Shown: positions 26,728-35,680 of the stretch, in pieces | Layout: each line of letters starts with the position of its first letter | How positions within the stretch are numbered: position 1 is the first letter of the stretch | Notes under the pieces: generated by a model | What the model was told of the DNA's origin: nothing | Database searches by the model: none | Seen by the model: the letters and a program-made list of their open reading frames with translations, nothing else | Assembly (NCBI GenBank): GCA_014204635.1 | Contig: JACHLS010000012.1 | Span: 1-64,000, forward strand | Origin: Sporosarcina luteola | GTDB lineage: Bacteria; Bacillota; Bacilli; Bacillales_A; Planococcaceae | Direction: 5' to 3' | Length of the DNA stretch: 64,000 bases | Made by a program: the position numbers and the translations under genes

Positions 26728-27080
26728 TCTATCTTCAATTCGTAGCGGTTGGAGTGGGAGGAGCCGTCGGAGCTGTAATCCGCTGGTGGATCTCCACTCA
26801 CATGAACCGGGCGGGAAAATTTCCAACCGGCACCTTTCTCGTGAATAGTGCGGGTTCCTTGTTGATTGGTTTTATTGTCGGCATGCAGGTGAGCATGTTG
26901 GTAACCCTTTTTCTCGTATCTGGAGTTGCCGGCGGTTTGACGACTTTCTCCACGTTGAATAAAGAGCTTCTTTCTTTGTGGAAAGATAAAAAAAGATTGT
27001 TTTTCATATATGTATTCAGTACGTACGGTCTCGGAATTCTTTTAGCGAGTATTGGTTATTCAACTGGCCGAACCTTTTGA
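26724..27080 (+). CDS. crcB: Fluoride channel subunit CrcB/Fluc (2)
   Basis: This 118-residue second CrcB paralogue has GVGGAVGAVIRWWIS, FPTGTFLVNSAGSLLIG and SGVAGGLTTFSTLNKE. The ATG overlaps the previous stop; an in-frame start 29 codons upstream would lie deep inside crcB(1). It probably pairs with the upstream subunit to form the dual-topology-derived channel that exports fluoride. Confidence 0.94.
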   Translation: MIYLQFVAVGVGGAVGAVIRWWISTHMNRAGKFPTGTFLVNSAGSLLIGFIVGMQVSMLVTLFLVSGVAGGLTTFSTLNKELLSLWKDKKRLFFIYVFSTYGLGILLASIGYSTGRTF

Positions 27081-27153
27081 AGTCCTGATCTGTTTCAGTC
27101 TGTCCTATTGGGGAATAGAGTAGAAGACTACTAGGATGGATGGAGGACTTGAA

Positions 27154-29217
27154 ATGGACAAGCACAAAGAAGATATGACAAAAAAAGAAAATCAGCTAAA
27201 CCAATTTCGTTCGTTGGACAAAGGCAAACGGCTGACGACAAATCAAGGGTTGAAGATTTCGGAAGATGAACATTCCTTAAAGGCCGGTTATCGAGGACCG
27301 ACATTGATGGAGGATTTTCATTTTCGGGAAAAAATAACTCATTTCGATCATGAAAGAATTCCGGAAAGAGTTGTTCATGCGAGAGGATACGCAGCTCATG
27401 GTGAATTTGAATTATATGAGTCGATGAAACAATATACGAAAGCCGCCTTTTTACAGGAACCAGGTTCAAAAACGCCGGTATTTACCCGTTTTTCAACAGT
27501 AGCAGGGAGCAGGGGGTCTGCCGAAACCGTACGGGATGTGCGTGGATTTGCAGTCAAGTTTTATACAGAGGAAGGGAATTATGATCTGGTCGGCAATAAT
27601 ATCCCTGTATTTTTCATTCAAGACGCCATCAAGTTCCCCGATTTAATCCATGCAGTGAAGCCTGAACCTCATAATGAAATGCCGCAAGCCGCTTCAGCGC
27701 ATGATACCTTCTGGGATTTCATCGCCAACAACCAAGAATCGGCGCATATGATTATGTGGCATTTGTCCGACCGAGCCATCCCTCGGAGCTTCCGGATGAT
27801 GGAAGGCTTCGGCGTCAATACGTTCCGGTTTGTGAATGAAGAGGGACAAGCCCATTTCGTGAAATTCCATTGGAAGCCGAAATTGGGCGTTCATTCGCTC
27901 GTCTGGGATGAAGCGCAGAAAATTAGCGGTAAGGACCCTGATTTCCATCGGCGTGATTTGTGGGAAGCGATCGAAATGGGGAATCCAGTCGAATTTGAAC
28001 TGGGTGTTCAATTGATTGATGAAAAAGATGAGTTCATGTTTGACTTCGACATTTTAGATCCTACGAAACTTTGGCCGGAGGAGCAGATCCCCGTCAAACT
28101 GATAGGGAAAATGACGTTGAATCGAAACGTGGACAATGTCTTTGCGGAAACAGAGCAAGTGGCATTCCATCCGGGCAACGTTGTACCTGGAATTGATTTT
28201 ACGAATGATCCGTTGCTGCAGGGACGGTTGTTCTCCTATACGGATACCCAGTTGATTCGTCTAGGCGGACCGAATTTCCATGAGCTTCCGATCAACCGTC
28301 CAGTTTGTCCATTCCATAACAACCAACGCGATGGATATAGCCGACAAACCATCAACGTCGGCCAAGTCGCCTACCATAAGAATTCCCTGGCAGATAACAC
28401 TCCTGCCGTATCTAGCGAAGCGGAGGGAGGGTATGTCCATTATCAGGAAAAGGTAGAAGGACAAAAAGTGCAGGCAAGAAGCGAGTCATTCGCGGATCAT
28501 TTCTCTCAAGCTAAACTCTTTTGGAACAGTATGTCGAAAACGGAAAAGAAACATATAGTTGATGCTTTCAGCTTTGAACTTGGCAAAGTAAAGAGCAAAA
28601 GTGTGAGACAACAGGTCGTCGATATGTTTGCGAATGTCGATGTAGGATTGGCCACAGCTGTCGCCGAAGCGATCGGTGTGGAGTTTCCTTCTAATGTGAA
28701 GGAATCAAAAGTGACCCAATCGTCGCCAGCTCTCAGTCAAATGAATACAACCAAACGTCCCGAAACGAGAAAGGTAGCAATTTTAATCGGTGAAGGGTTT
28801 GATGGAGCTGAATTAGAATCGCTTGTCAGTGCATGCGTGAACGCAGAGATAACTGTGGATCTGGTAGGTGAACGTTTCGGAATCGTACATGGCACCGATG
28901 GACTGGCTGCTGAAATCGATCAGACCTTTTTGACCGCACATTCAACGGTATACGATGCTGTTTACGTTGCAGGCGGTACGGCAGAGAATAGGAAGAAATT
29001 CCAACTGGATATGATCGATTTTATTAATGAAGCGTATCGCCACTATAAACCGATCGGCATTGCGAAAACCGGTCTAGATTATTTTGAAGCCTCTTTAGCG
29101 GAGGAAGGACCTGGTGTTGTGCTGCCGATCCAAATAGAGGGCAATCCGGCAGCCTTTATTGAAGCGGTAGCCGCTCATCGTCATTGGAATCGCAATGTAT
29201 TTGGCTGGGAAGGATAA
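27154..29217 (+). CDS. katE: Large-subunit (clade 2) catalase
   Basis: This enzyme breaks down hydrogen peroxide with haem. The 687 residues match the large catalases (about 690), which carry a C-terminal flavodoxin/DJ-1-like domain (about 545-687, KVAILIGEGFDGAELESL). The catalytic histidine is in RVVHARGYAAHG (about 80), the asparagine in DLVGNNIPVFF, and the haem tyrosine in LFSYTDTQLIRLG (about 365). The ATG at 27154 follows TGGAGG by 7 bases; a start 18 bases upstream lacks an RBS. It stands alone with its own terminator. B. subtilis KatE is SigB-controlled; I see no clear SigB promoter here. Confidence 0.95.
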   Translation: MDKHKEDMTKKENQLNQFRSLDKGKRLTTNQGLKISEDEHSLKAGYRGPTLMEDFHFREKITHFDHERIPERVVHARGYAAHGEFELYESMKQYTKAAFLQEPGSKTPVFTRFSTVAGSRGSAETVRDVRGFAVKFYTEEGNYDLVGNNIPVFFIQDAIKFPDLIHAVKPEPHNEMPQAASAHDTFWDFIANNQESAHMIMWHLSDRAIPRSFRMMEGFGVNTFRFVNEEGQAHFVKFHWKPKLGVHSLVWDEAQKISGKDPDFHRRDLWEAIEMGNPVEFELGVQLIDEKDEFMFDFDILDPTKLWPEEQIPVKLIGKMTLNRNVDNVFAETEQVAFHPGNVVPGIDFTNDPLLQGRLFSYTDTQLIRLGGPNFHELPINRPVCPFHNNQRDGYSRQTINVGQVAYHKNSLADNTPAVSSEAEGGYVHYQEKVEGQKVQARSESFADHFSQAKLFWNSMSKTEKKHIVDAFSFELGKVKSKSVRQQVVDMFANVDVGLATAVAEAIGVEFPSNVKESKVTQSSPALSQMNTTKRPETRKVAILIGEGFDGAELESLVSACVNAEITVDLVGERFGIVHGTDGLAAEIDQTFLTAHSTVYDAVYVAGGTAENRKKFQLDMIDFINEAYRHYKPIGIAKTGLDYFEASLAEEGPGVVLPIQIEGNPAAFIEAVAAHRHWNRNVFGWEG

Positions 29218-29222
29218 GGAGA

Positions 29223-29261
29223 GTTGCCAGTTGCCGAATATCGGTGACTGGCAGTTTTTTT
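29223..29261 (+). terminator. Terminator of the catalase gene
   Basis: TTGCCAGTTGCCGA and TCGGTGACTGGCAG form a long stem, followed by seven T. Confidence 0.92.
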
Positions 29262-29465
29262 GTGCGTCCATTGCTCCAAATGGCTGATAGCAACTGCATT
29301 TACTGCATGCTATCATTACAACTATTGGTGGAAAGGGTGAGACATGTAAGGAAGATGAAAGGGGTTGAAATCGTTATTTTTTATATACATAAGTAATTTT
29401 GTTGAAACCTAAGAAGATAAATGAAAGATTGAGCAACCATTTTAAAAGATAGAGGTTATATAGAT

Positions 29466-30224
29466 ATGAAAAAACTATTTTGTTGTTTACTATGTTTGAT
29501 GATCAGCATACCTATGATTGCTGGATGCACAGAAATGAATACGAAGAGCACTGATTATGAAGAAGTAGATCAAGAAGCACCCGAATTTGAAAGGGTAAAA
29601 GTGGAGTTGTCGCATCCAATTGACGGCGATACACTAGCGGTTACTTACAAAGGAAAAGTAGAGAAGATTAGGTTATTATTAGTAGACAGTCCGGAAACAA
29701 AGCATCCTCGTTTAGGAGAGCAGCCATATGGGAAAGAGGCGAAGGAGTTCACTGCTGCCTTATTGGAAGGTGCAACTAAGATTGAACTTGAATTTGACAT
29801 TGGGCCCCAAGAGGATAAATACGGTCGATTATTAGCGTATGTTTACGTGGATGGTCAATTGCTGCAGGAAGAATTATTAAAAAATGGACTAGCACGAGTC
29901 GCTTATATTTATCCACCGAACACCCGATATGTCGATCAGTTTGATTTTATTCAAAAGAAAGCGCAACAACAAGGGATCGGAATATGGGAAATCGAAAACT
30001 ATGCGCAAGAAGATGGTTTTCATCCTGATATGATCGATTCAGCATCTGCGATAAATGATTCGAATAAAAATAACTCCAAGAAATGCGACATTAAAGGGAA
30101 TATAGGAAAAGACAAGATATACCACACACCTGAATCACCGTGGTATGAACAGACAAAGGCAGAAATTATGTTTTGTTCTGAAGAAGAGGCAGTTAAGGCT
30201 GGATTTCGTTCTCCGAAACAATGA
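29466..30224 (+). CDS. Lipoprotein with nuclease (SNase) and C-terminal sunset-type domain
   Basis: The 252-residue protein begins with a signal peptide and lipobox IAGC (about residue 21). Residues 48-180 form a staphylococcal-nuclease-like domain: HPIDGDTLAV, RLLLVDSPETKHP, EDKYGRLLAYVYVDG and GLARVAYIYPPNTRY keep the catalytic Arg and Asp/Glu positions. Residues 205-252 (CDIKGNIG, IYHTPESPWYEQTK, FCSEEEAVKAGFRSPK) match the small C-terminal domain common on secreted nucleases. It is likely anchored outside the cell and degrades DNA. It opens the accessory region. Confidence 0.9.
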   Translation: MKKLFCCLLCLMISIPMIAGCTEMNTKSTDYEEVDQEAPEFERVKVELSHPIDGDTLAVTYKGKVEKIRLLLVDSPETKHPRLGEQPYGKEAKEFTAALLEGATKIELEFDIGPQEDKYGRLLAYVYVDGQLLQEELLKNGLARVAYIYPPNTRYVDQFDFIQKKAQQQGIGIWEIENYAQEDGFHPDMIDSASAINDSNKNNSKKCDIKGNIGKDKIYHTPESPWYEQTKAEIMFCSEEEAVKAGFRSPKQ

Positions 30225-30292
30225 CAATGAGTTCAAGCCTTGCTATCCATATACCGACTGAAAAACTTATGTAAGAGGAGGAAGGGGAGAAC

Positions 30293-31003
30293 ATGAGCGA
30301 AAGTATACTCATTATAGAAGACGAAATAGGATTAAGTAAAATGCTAAAACGATTGTTAGATAAGGAAGGGTTTCAAGAGGTTTATCAAGCAGATTCTGGC
30401 GCTGCAGCATTGAGTCAAGTAAAGGATCATGAGATTGATCTTATTTTGCTTGATGTCATGCTGCCAGATACAAATGGTTTCGACCTGTGTCAGCAAATTA
30501 GAGAAATATCAGATGTTCCGATTATCTTTTTGACAGCGCGCACGACTGATATTGACAAATTAACCGGATTTTCTATGGGTGGGGATGATTATATAACAAA
30601 ACCATTCAATCCCCTTGAAGTAGCTGCTCGAATCAAGGCCATCTTACATCGTCAAAGGCGAACAAAACCGGAAACGTCTCAAATGTTTCTAACTGACCGT
30701 TTTGTTTTGCATTATGATCAAGCGAAGTTAATTGTAGAAGGAAAAGAAGTGAATTGCCCTGCCAAGGAGTTCCAATTACTTAAATTCATGTGCCAGCATC
30801 CCAATCGAGTTTTTAGTGTAGACCATCTATATGAAAAAGTTTGGGGAGATTATAGTATTGTCGGAAAAGAGAATACGGTCATGGTCCATATGAGTCGCTT
30901 ACGACAAAAAATAGAAAAAGATCCGAAACGTCCTGAAATTTTAAAAAATGTAAGGGGTTTGGGTTATATGCTTAATGCCCAAAACGATAGGAGTCTCCAA
31001 TGA
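30293..31003 (+). CDS. OmpR-family response regulator
   Basis: This 236-residue protein has a receiver domain with the acidic pocket at Glu9-Asp10, phosphoacceptor Asp54 in LLDVMLPDTNG, a conserved Thr (FLTAR) and Lys (YITKPFNPLE). A winged-helix DNA-binding domain follows (KEFQLLKFMCQHPNRVFSVD to MVHMSRLRQKIE, GLGYML). The ATG has GGAGGAAGGGG upstream. It overlaps the sensor kinase gene by 4 bases. Likely targets are the adjoining ABC genes, by position only. Confidence 0.94.
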   Translation: MSESILIIEDEIGLSKMLKRLLDKEGFQEVYQADSGAAALSQVKDHEIDLILLDVMLPDTNGFDLCQQIREISDVPIIFLTARTTDIDKLTGFSMGGDDYITKPFNPLEVAARIKAILHRQRRTKPETSQMFLTDRFVLHYDQAKLIVEGKEVNCPAKEFQLLKFMCQHPNRVFSVDHLYEKVWGDYSIVGKENTVMVHMSRLRQKIEKDPKRPEILKNVRGLGYMLNAQNDRSLQ

Positions 31004-32073
31004 AATTAGAGACCAAAATTTCAATCGCATTACTAATTATCCTTTTAACCTTAGGTGCTGTTTTTTTTATAACTGGTTTTTCAGTACTCAACTTTTTGAG
31101 TGTTCCTTTGGAGATAGATGGATTTGTCGTATATGTTGTAGTTTCATTGTTATTCATCGGAATAATTATCTTGATGGGGTTTGTTATAGATCGTCAAGTT
31201 AGGAAGCCTCTCTTCTTCTTTATTAGCTGGATCGATCAATTATCCTTTGGGGTTTTTAAAATGCCCGACATGATTAAAAATTTCTCTTTCAACCAGATGC
31301 GGTTACGTCCTTTTTTGGAACTGAAAGTAAAACTGGATGGTTTAACATATCAGTTAAATGCTGCTGAAAAAGAAAGAAAAGAACTTGAAGAAACAAGGAA
31401 AAACTGGACTTCAGGAGTGACACATGACTTAAAAACACCGCTATCCTACATAAAAGGGTATGCAGCCATGCTTCGTTCTGAACATAAATGGGATGGAGAA
31501 GAAATCAAGGAATTTGCTAAAATTATTGAAGAAAAATCATTATATATGGAGCAGTTAATTGATGATTTAAGTATTGTTTATGAATTTGATAAAATGCAAA
31601 TCCCTTTACATTTACGTACAGTAGATCTAGTCGCATTTGTGGAAAATGTTTTGGAAGACTTGCGTCAGTCTCCGATGGCCGAAGATTATGCTATTCATTT
31701 AAACGTCAAAAATGAAGGCGGCATTTTATTATCTTTTGATCAGACATTGCTAAAAAGGGCATTAGAAAATTTCATTATGAATGCGATTTATCATAATCCT
31801 CCTAAAACAATAATCATTGTTTCCATAGAAACAACAGAGGATGCAACCTTAATAGAAATTAAAGATGATGGCATCGGAATGGATGAAAAAACAATTCGAC
31901 ATTTATTTAATCAATATTACCGAGGTACAACGACTGACAAAGCTCAACTTGGTTCGGGGCTGGGAATGTCAATTGCCAAGCAGTTTATTGAAAGACAAAA
32001 GGGACAAATTGCAGTTGAAAGTGAACTGGATAAAGGGACAAAGATAAAGATTCTATTTCCTTCAAAAAATTAA
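31000..32073 (+). CDS. Sensor histidine kinase
   Basis: This 357-residue membrane kinase has two N-terminal transmembrane helices (about 7-30 and 40-64) with almost no extracytoplasmic loop between them, as in kinases that sense the membrane or a partner transporter. The phosphorylated histidine is in SGVTHDLKTPLSYIKGY. The ATPase domain shows ENFIMNAIYHNP (N box), IKDDGIGMD (G1), TDKAQLGSGLGMSIAK (G2) and a C-terminal GTKIKILFP. It forms a unit with the preceding regulator and ends in a terminator. Confidence 0.93.
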   Translation: MKLETKISIALLIILLTLGAVFFITGFSVLNFLSVPLEIDGFVVYVVVSLLFIGIIILMGFVIDRQVRKPLFFFISWIDQLSFGVFKMPDMIKNFSFNQMRLRPFLELKVKLDGLTYQLNAAEKERKELEETRKNWTSGVTHDLKTPLSYIKGYAAMLRSEHKWDGEEIKEFAKIIEEKSLYMEQLIDDLSIVYEFDKMQIPLHLRTVDLVAFVENVLEDLRQSPMAEDYAIHLNVKNEGGILLSFDQTLLKRALENFIMNAIYHNPPKTIIIVSIETTEDATLIEIKDDGIGMDEKTIRHLFNQYYRGTTTDKAQLGSGLGMSIAKQFIERQKGQIAVESELDKGTKIKILFPSKN

Positions 32074-32083
32074 GATTCCGTTA

Positions 32084-32113
32084 AGACACCATTTCAATGG
32101 TGTTTATTTTTTT
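32084..32113 (+). terminator. Terminator of the two-component operon
   Basis: ACACCATT pairs with AATGGTGT around TC, followed by a T-rich run. A possible -10 (TATACT, 32118-32123) for the next operon lies just after it. Confidence 0.85.
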
Positions 32114-32175
32114 GCCGTATACTATGGATTATTCGCGTCGAGCCATCCACTACTGAATGGGGAGGAATGAAATAA

Positions 32176-32253
32176 GTGAGTAAACCGTTAGATAGGAAAA
32201 TGAAGAAGGCGTTGTATCAAATTATCCAGATATGGTGGTGGAGCAAATGTTAG
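32176..32253 (+). CDS. 25-residue peptide with C-terminal WWWSKC
   Basis: A GTG start lies 10 bases after GGGGAGG (32159-32165). The product begins MSKPLDRKMKK and ends WWWSKC; it is basic at the N-terminal half and aromatic with a terminal cysteine. Its stop overlaps the ABC ATPase ATG by 7 bases, so it can be translationally coupled. It has no classical leader or GG cleavage site. It may be a small signal or toxin peptide for the adjoining transporter, a coupling leader, or chance. I do not recognise a family. Confidence 0.45.
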   Translation: MSKPLDRKMKKALYQIIQIWWWSKC

Positions 32254-32903
32254 TTGAAGCACAAGCCATTTCCATAGCTATAGGCGGGCGGCGTGTACTT
32301 GACAGAGAGTTCGTTCGGTGCAAGCCCGGTATTATGACTGCCCTAGTTGGTGCAAGTGGATCTGGAAAGACTACACTCCTCCACTGCCTCGGATTACTGC
32401 TCCCGGTGGACAATGGCAGCATTCTGATAGAGGGGAACGATGTCACAAGATATAGCACCGCGGAACGCCGGCGTTTTTGGCAAGATCATGCTGCATTCGT
32501 GCTCCAGGATTATGGCGTTATGGATGAGGAATCGGTTGCCTTTAATGTCACTATGAAAAAGAGCATCATTGGAGGTCGTCTCTCTGGGAACAGAGAACAG
32601 TTAAGACAATCACTCGACCAAACAGGTCTTAAAGGTCGAGGAAATGAGTTGGCAGGACATCTAAGCGGGGGAGAGAAGCAACGACTTGCCTTGGCTCGTG
32701 CCATCTATAAAGATGCTAATATCCTATATGTTGATGAACCGACTGCTTCTTTGGATGCAACCAATCGGAGGATGGTCATCGAGTTGCTTACAGACTTTGC
32801 TGCACGTGGCCGCACAGTTATCGTGTCAACGCATGATTCCGAGATGATTGATGCCTGTGGTGCAATTCATCGGATCGGTTCCAACAGTTCAATACATGAA
32901 TGA
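32247..32903 (+). CDS. ABC transporter ATP-binding protein
   Basis: This 218-residue ABC ATPase of the LolD/MacB-like type has Walker A GASGSGKTT, Q-loop VLQDYGVMDE, signature LSGGEKQRLALARA, Walker B ILYVDEPTASLD and H-switch VSTHD. The ATG at 32247 follows GGTGGAG by 4 bases and is inside the end of the 25-codon peptide gene. The end overlaps the next membrane-protein frame. Order and size recall the ATPases of lactococcin-972-type bacteriocin loci (inference). Confidence 0.92.
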   Translation: MLVEAQAISIAIGGRRVLDREFVRCKPGIMTALVGASGSGKTTLLHCLGLLLPVDNGSILIEGNDVTRYSTAERRRFWQDHAAFVLQDYGVMDEESVAFNVTMKKSIIGGRLSGNREQLRQSLDQTGLKGRGNELAGHLSGGEKQRLALARAIYKDANILYVDEPTASLDATNRRMVIELLTDFAARGRTVIVSTHDSEMIDACGAIHRIGSNSSIHE

Positions 32904-32929
32904 AAGTACATGTACCGAGGAGGATACTT

Positions 32930-33289
32930 ATGAAATCAACTTCTAAGATGATGATCAGTATGATAGTTGGCTTGCTATTGTTAGGAGGTGTGTGTGTGTT
33001 TATAACCGGCTCGTTCATGAGATCGGTTAAAGATACCCATCCGCCATGTGACCAGCTTCCTAGCGTTGCAGATGCCACTGTTGCACTGGAAAATCACAAA
33101 GATTTAATCAAGAAAATAGAAAACCTAGGAGGTGGGATTCAAGTGGAAATAGGCAAGCCGTGTCCAGATGACCAAAACCGTGGGCTTGTCCAGGTGAGCT
33201 ATGAGACGAAATTAGAACGTGATTCTGTCGACGAGCTGCTTACTCGAAGCGAGGGATTTGGGGTCCCGGTACATTTGGTGAAGCGCTAA
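32930..33289 (+). CDS. Single-pass membrane protein, 119 residues
   Basis: The ATG follows GAGGAGG by 7 bases. One transmembrane helix lies at about residues 8-29, followed by an outside domain of about 90 residues with two cysteines (PPCDQL and KPCPDD) that could form a disulfide. It sits between the ABC ATPase and the large membrane protein. I do not recognise the family. By position it is an accessory subunit of the transporter or an immunity-type protein. Confidence 0.75.
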   Translation: MKSTSKMMISMIVGLLLLGGVCVFITGSFMRSVKDTHPPCDQLPSVADATVALENHKDLIKKIENLGGGIQVEIGKPCPDDQNRGLVQVSYETKLERDSVDELLTRSEGFGVPVHLVKR

Positions 33290-33405
33290 CACTGTCTTAT
33301 AGACTAACATAGACACTTTTATACACGCAAGACTGACTTGCCTTATGGCATACGAACAGTGGCAAATAAGTAAAGGCTTCAAAAAGAAAGAGGTGAGGTC
33401 AGAAG

Positions 33406-35385
33406 ATGAATATGCATAAACGTATTATCATCCTTGTTTCAGGTGCGTTATTTGCTTTACTTGCACTGCTGGCCGGAATCATTACCGACCTGAATGATCG
33501 AGAATTTCCACAGGCTATTGGGAGCAAGAGCAGGCTTAACATGAATTTCACTGAATCGGGATTCTCTATTAATGAAGCGTTTTCCAAGTTAGAGGAACTC
33601 AATGCACGCCTAGATCTTGGACTGGTCAAAATCGCTCCAGATCTTGCTAACGACGGAGAGGGCGAAATTTTTGCTGCGCTTACTAAGGTAGGGCTGCCCA
33701 ACAAATTTACCTGGTTTAATGGCAGCGATACTGGCAAAGTGGTAGGCAAAGATCGACTTTCCAATTCTTATCCCGATGGGTTTTACCTCGTGACTGGCAA
33801 TATGGCGCATTTAGATGAGTTTGTGAATGCATTACAAGATGCAGGTGTAGAAATTACCCGCAGAGATGCCGCTATCTTGGATAGTTTGGTTTTCGTAGTA
33901 CAGGAAAGAGGATTTATAACCGTAATTCTTGCTTCATTAGCGCTAATTTCATCCCTTGCATTGTTCTGGTTATCAGTAAGGGCACGCGGGCGTGCTATTC
34001 AAGTACTGGGCGGCTCTCCAACTGGCCGGATTCAAATGCAGGATCTTACTGATTTTGGTGGTGCATTATTCATTTCGGCGGGAATGATAGCGATGGTTGC
34101 AGCAAGCTACGTGGGGATATTTCATGGCTGGATGTATGTTAGCACCTTCCTCAAAATACTTATCAGTATTCAAATTGTTGTCATTGCTATATCTATAGTA
34201 GCTGCCCTGATTATGTCCGCCTCTGCGTGGCCGAGCGCTGCCATGCTTGCTACTAGACAGCCAGCCGTAAAAAGCCTCCGAAGAGTGTCATTTGTAATCC
34301 AGGCGCTAACATTCGTATTAGTGGTCTCATTCGCCACCCCTGCTTGGTCTTCGTATAAAAACTCGGCTGCTAAGGCAACTGAAATGGCTCAGTGGAAAAA
34401 ACTCTCAGACCAAGTGTCAATTGCGTTTGCATTAGACGTAGATGAAATGGATCGCGTGGAGTCGAAGATAGGCAAGGTGGTCAAGGGAGCGGATTCCGTC
34501 AAAACAGTTGCACTTTCGTATACGTATACCAAAGAAATGTGGCCTTCGGTTGATTTTGACGATTACTCTGCCGTGTCTTTCGTAAACCAGCGTTGGCTTG
34601 ATCTAGTCACTATAAGTGCGGAAAATTCAGTTGTAAACGCCGTTACGCATGAAGATCTTTCAAAAGATCTCGTTGTTGAAATCCATGAAGCAATCGATCT
34701 ATTGTCGAGAGAAACGTATTCCGAGAATCTTTTTAAACAAATACAATTTTATGAACCGATTGAGGGGTTCCGGATTCCAGTGGCTCAAGGAGGCGGGGGA
34801 GAAAGTCTCCGTTTTGGAGATGATATCCTGCTCGTTGTCATACCCTCCTTGTACAACACGTATAACGATTCTGCCCTGACATCTATGCTATCGAGCAGCA
34901 ACGTAATGTTTACAGGTGCAACTGCTACGCAGCAATTATTAGCACAACATGGTCTAGATGGAAAAGCGCTGCGTGATCAAGGCATCAAAGGTGAACTGAA
35001 AGTTGTTTATGTTGCCGAAGATGGGATATTGCAGGCACAGTTCGCTGCTTATCTTGTATGGTTGCAAAATCTTTCGCTGATTGCACTGGTAGTTGCTTTT
35101 AGCGTTGCTACTGCAATTAGTGCGTTGATTACCGCAACATTACAAGCGAAGCGTGACTTCCCATTGAGGTTGGCGGGCCAGGCCTGGGGGCAAATTATAG
35201 GGAACCGTATGACCAAGGAGTTGTTTGCAGCAATTATACTTTTGGGAATGATTGTCATGCTGCAAAAACCGACTGTTTCTGGCGTTCTAATTAGTACCGG
35301 GACATATGCATTGCTGTTAATTCCGCTGTCTCATCTGCTTGCAGTGCGCTGGTGTTTTAATGGAGTTAGTAAACGTAAATTGTGA
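33406..35385 (+). CDS. Large multi-pass membrane protein, bacteriocin-associated type
   Basis: The 659-residue protein has one N-terminal helix (about 8-26), an outside region to about 165, four helices (about 170-315), a second outside region of about 240 residues, and three C-terminal helices (about 560-655). Length and architecture match the roughly 650-residue, seven-pass family found beside lactococcin-972-like bacteriocins, and also FtsX/MacB-like permeases. It would pair with the upstream ATPase. Whether it exports, senses or protects against a peptide cannot be told. The start has AAAGAGGTGAGG upstream; a terminator follows. Confidence 0.72.
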   Translation: MNMHKRIIILVSGALFALLALLAGIITDLNDREFPQAIGSKSRLNMNFTESGFSINEAFSKLEELNARLDLGLVKIAPDLANDGEGEIFAALTKVGLPNKFTWFNGSDTGKVVGKDRLSNSYPDGFYLVTGNMAHLDEFVNALQDAGVEITRRDAAILDSLVFVVQERGFITVILASLALISSLALFWLSVRARGRAIQVLGGSPTGRIQMQDLTDFGGALFISAGMIAMVAASYVGIFHGWMYVSTFLKILISIQIVVIAISIVAALIMSASAWPSAAMLATRQPAVKSLRRVSFVIQALTFVLVVSFATPAWSSYKNSAAKATEMAQWKKLSDQVSIAFALDVDEMDRVESKIGKVVKGADSVKTVALSYTYTKEMWPSVDFDDYSAVSFVNQRWLDLVTISAENSVVNAVTHEDLSKDLVVEIHEAIDLLSRETYSENLFKQIQFYEPIEGFRIPVAQGGGGESLRFGDDILLVVIPSLYNTYNDSALTSMLSSSNVMFTGATATQQLLAQHGLDGKALRDQGIKGELKVVYVAEDGILQAQFAAYLVWLQNLSLIALVVAFSVATAISALITATLQAKRDFPLRLAGQAWGQIIGNRMTKELFAAIILLGMIVMLQKPTVSGVLISTGTYALLLIPLSHLLAVRWCFNGVSKRKL

Positions 35386-35410
35386 TTGGAGATAGTACCA
35401 TCCAATTTTG

Positions 35411-35446
35411 AAGCCCAATTTCTTAAAGTAGAGAATTGGGCTTTTT
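35411..35446 (+). terminator. Terminator of the ABC operon
   Basis: AAGCCCAATT pairs with AATTGGGCTT around a 13-base loop, followed by five T. Confidence 0.9.
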
Positions 35447-35471
35447 GTATTTGTTATGGAGTAAAAAAACC

Positions 35472-35644
35472 ATGAAAGCGCAACGGAATAAAGCCAAGAC
35501 AATGCAACGAATCTAGGGTACTTAAGTCAAGATATCTTACGCCTGAATCCCCGTTATTTAGCCGAACAAGGCAAAAGTTATTTTTGTATGAAAGCAGATG
35601 CTGGAAAAGACGATTTTCATGATCCTGCGTACAACATAAAGTAA
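35472..35644 (+). pseudogene. Remnant of an unknown gene
   Basis: An ATG at 35472 opens MKAQRNKAKTMQRI and stops. In the +2 frame a start-less reading from 35492 runs 50 codons, with phrases SQDILRLNPRYLAEQGK and KADAGKDDFHDPAYNIK, to a stop at 35644. This looks like the 3' part of a gene broken by a frameshift or deletion. I do not recognise the family. Confidence 0.35.
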
Positions 35645-35680
35645 GAAGCGAGGGAAATTAGGAATACCAATTCTTCTTAC

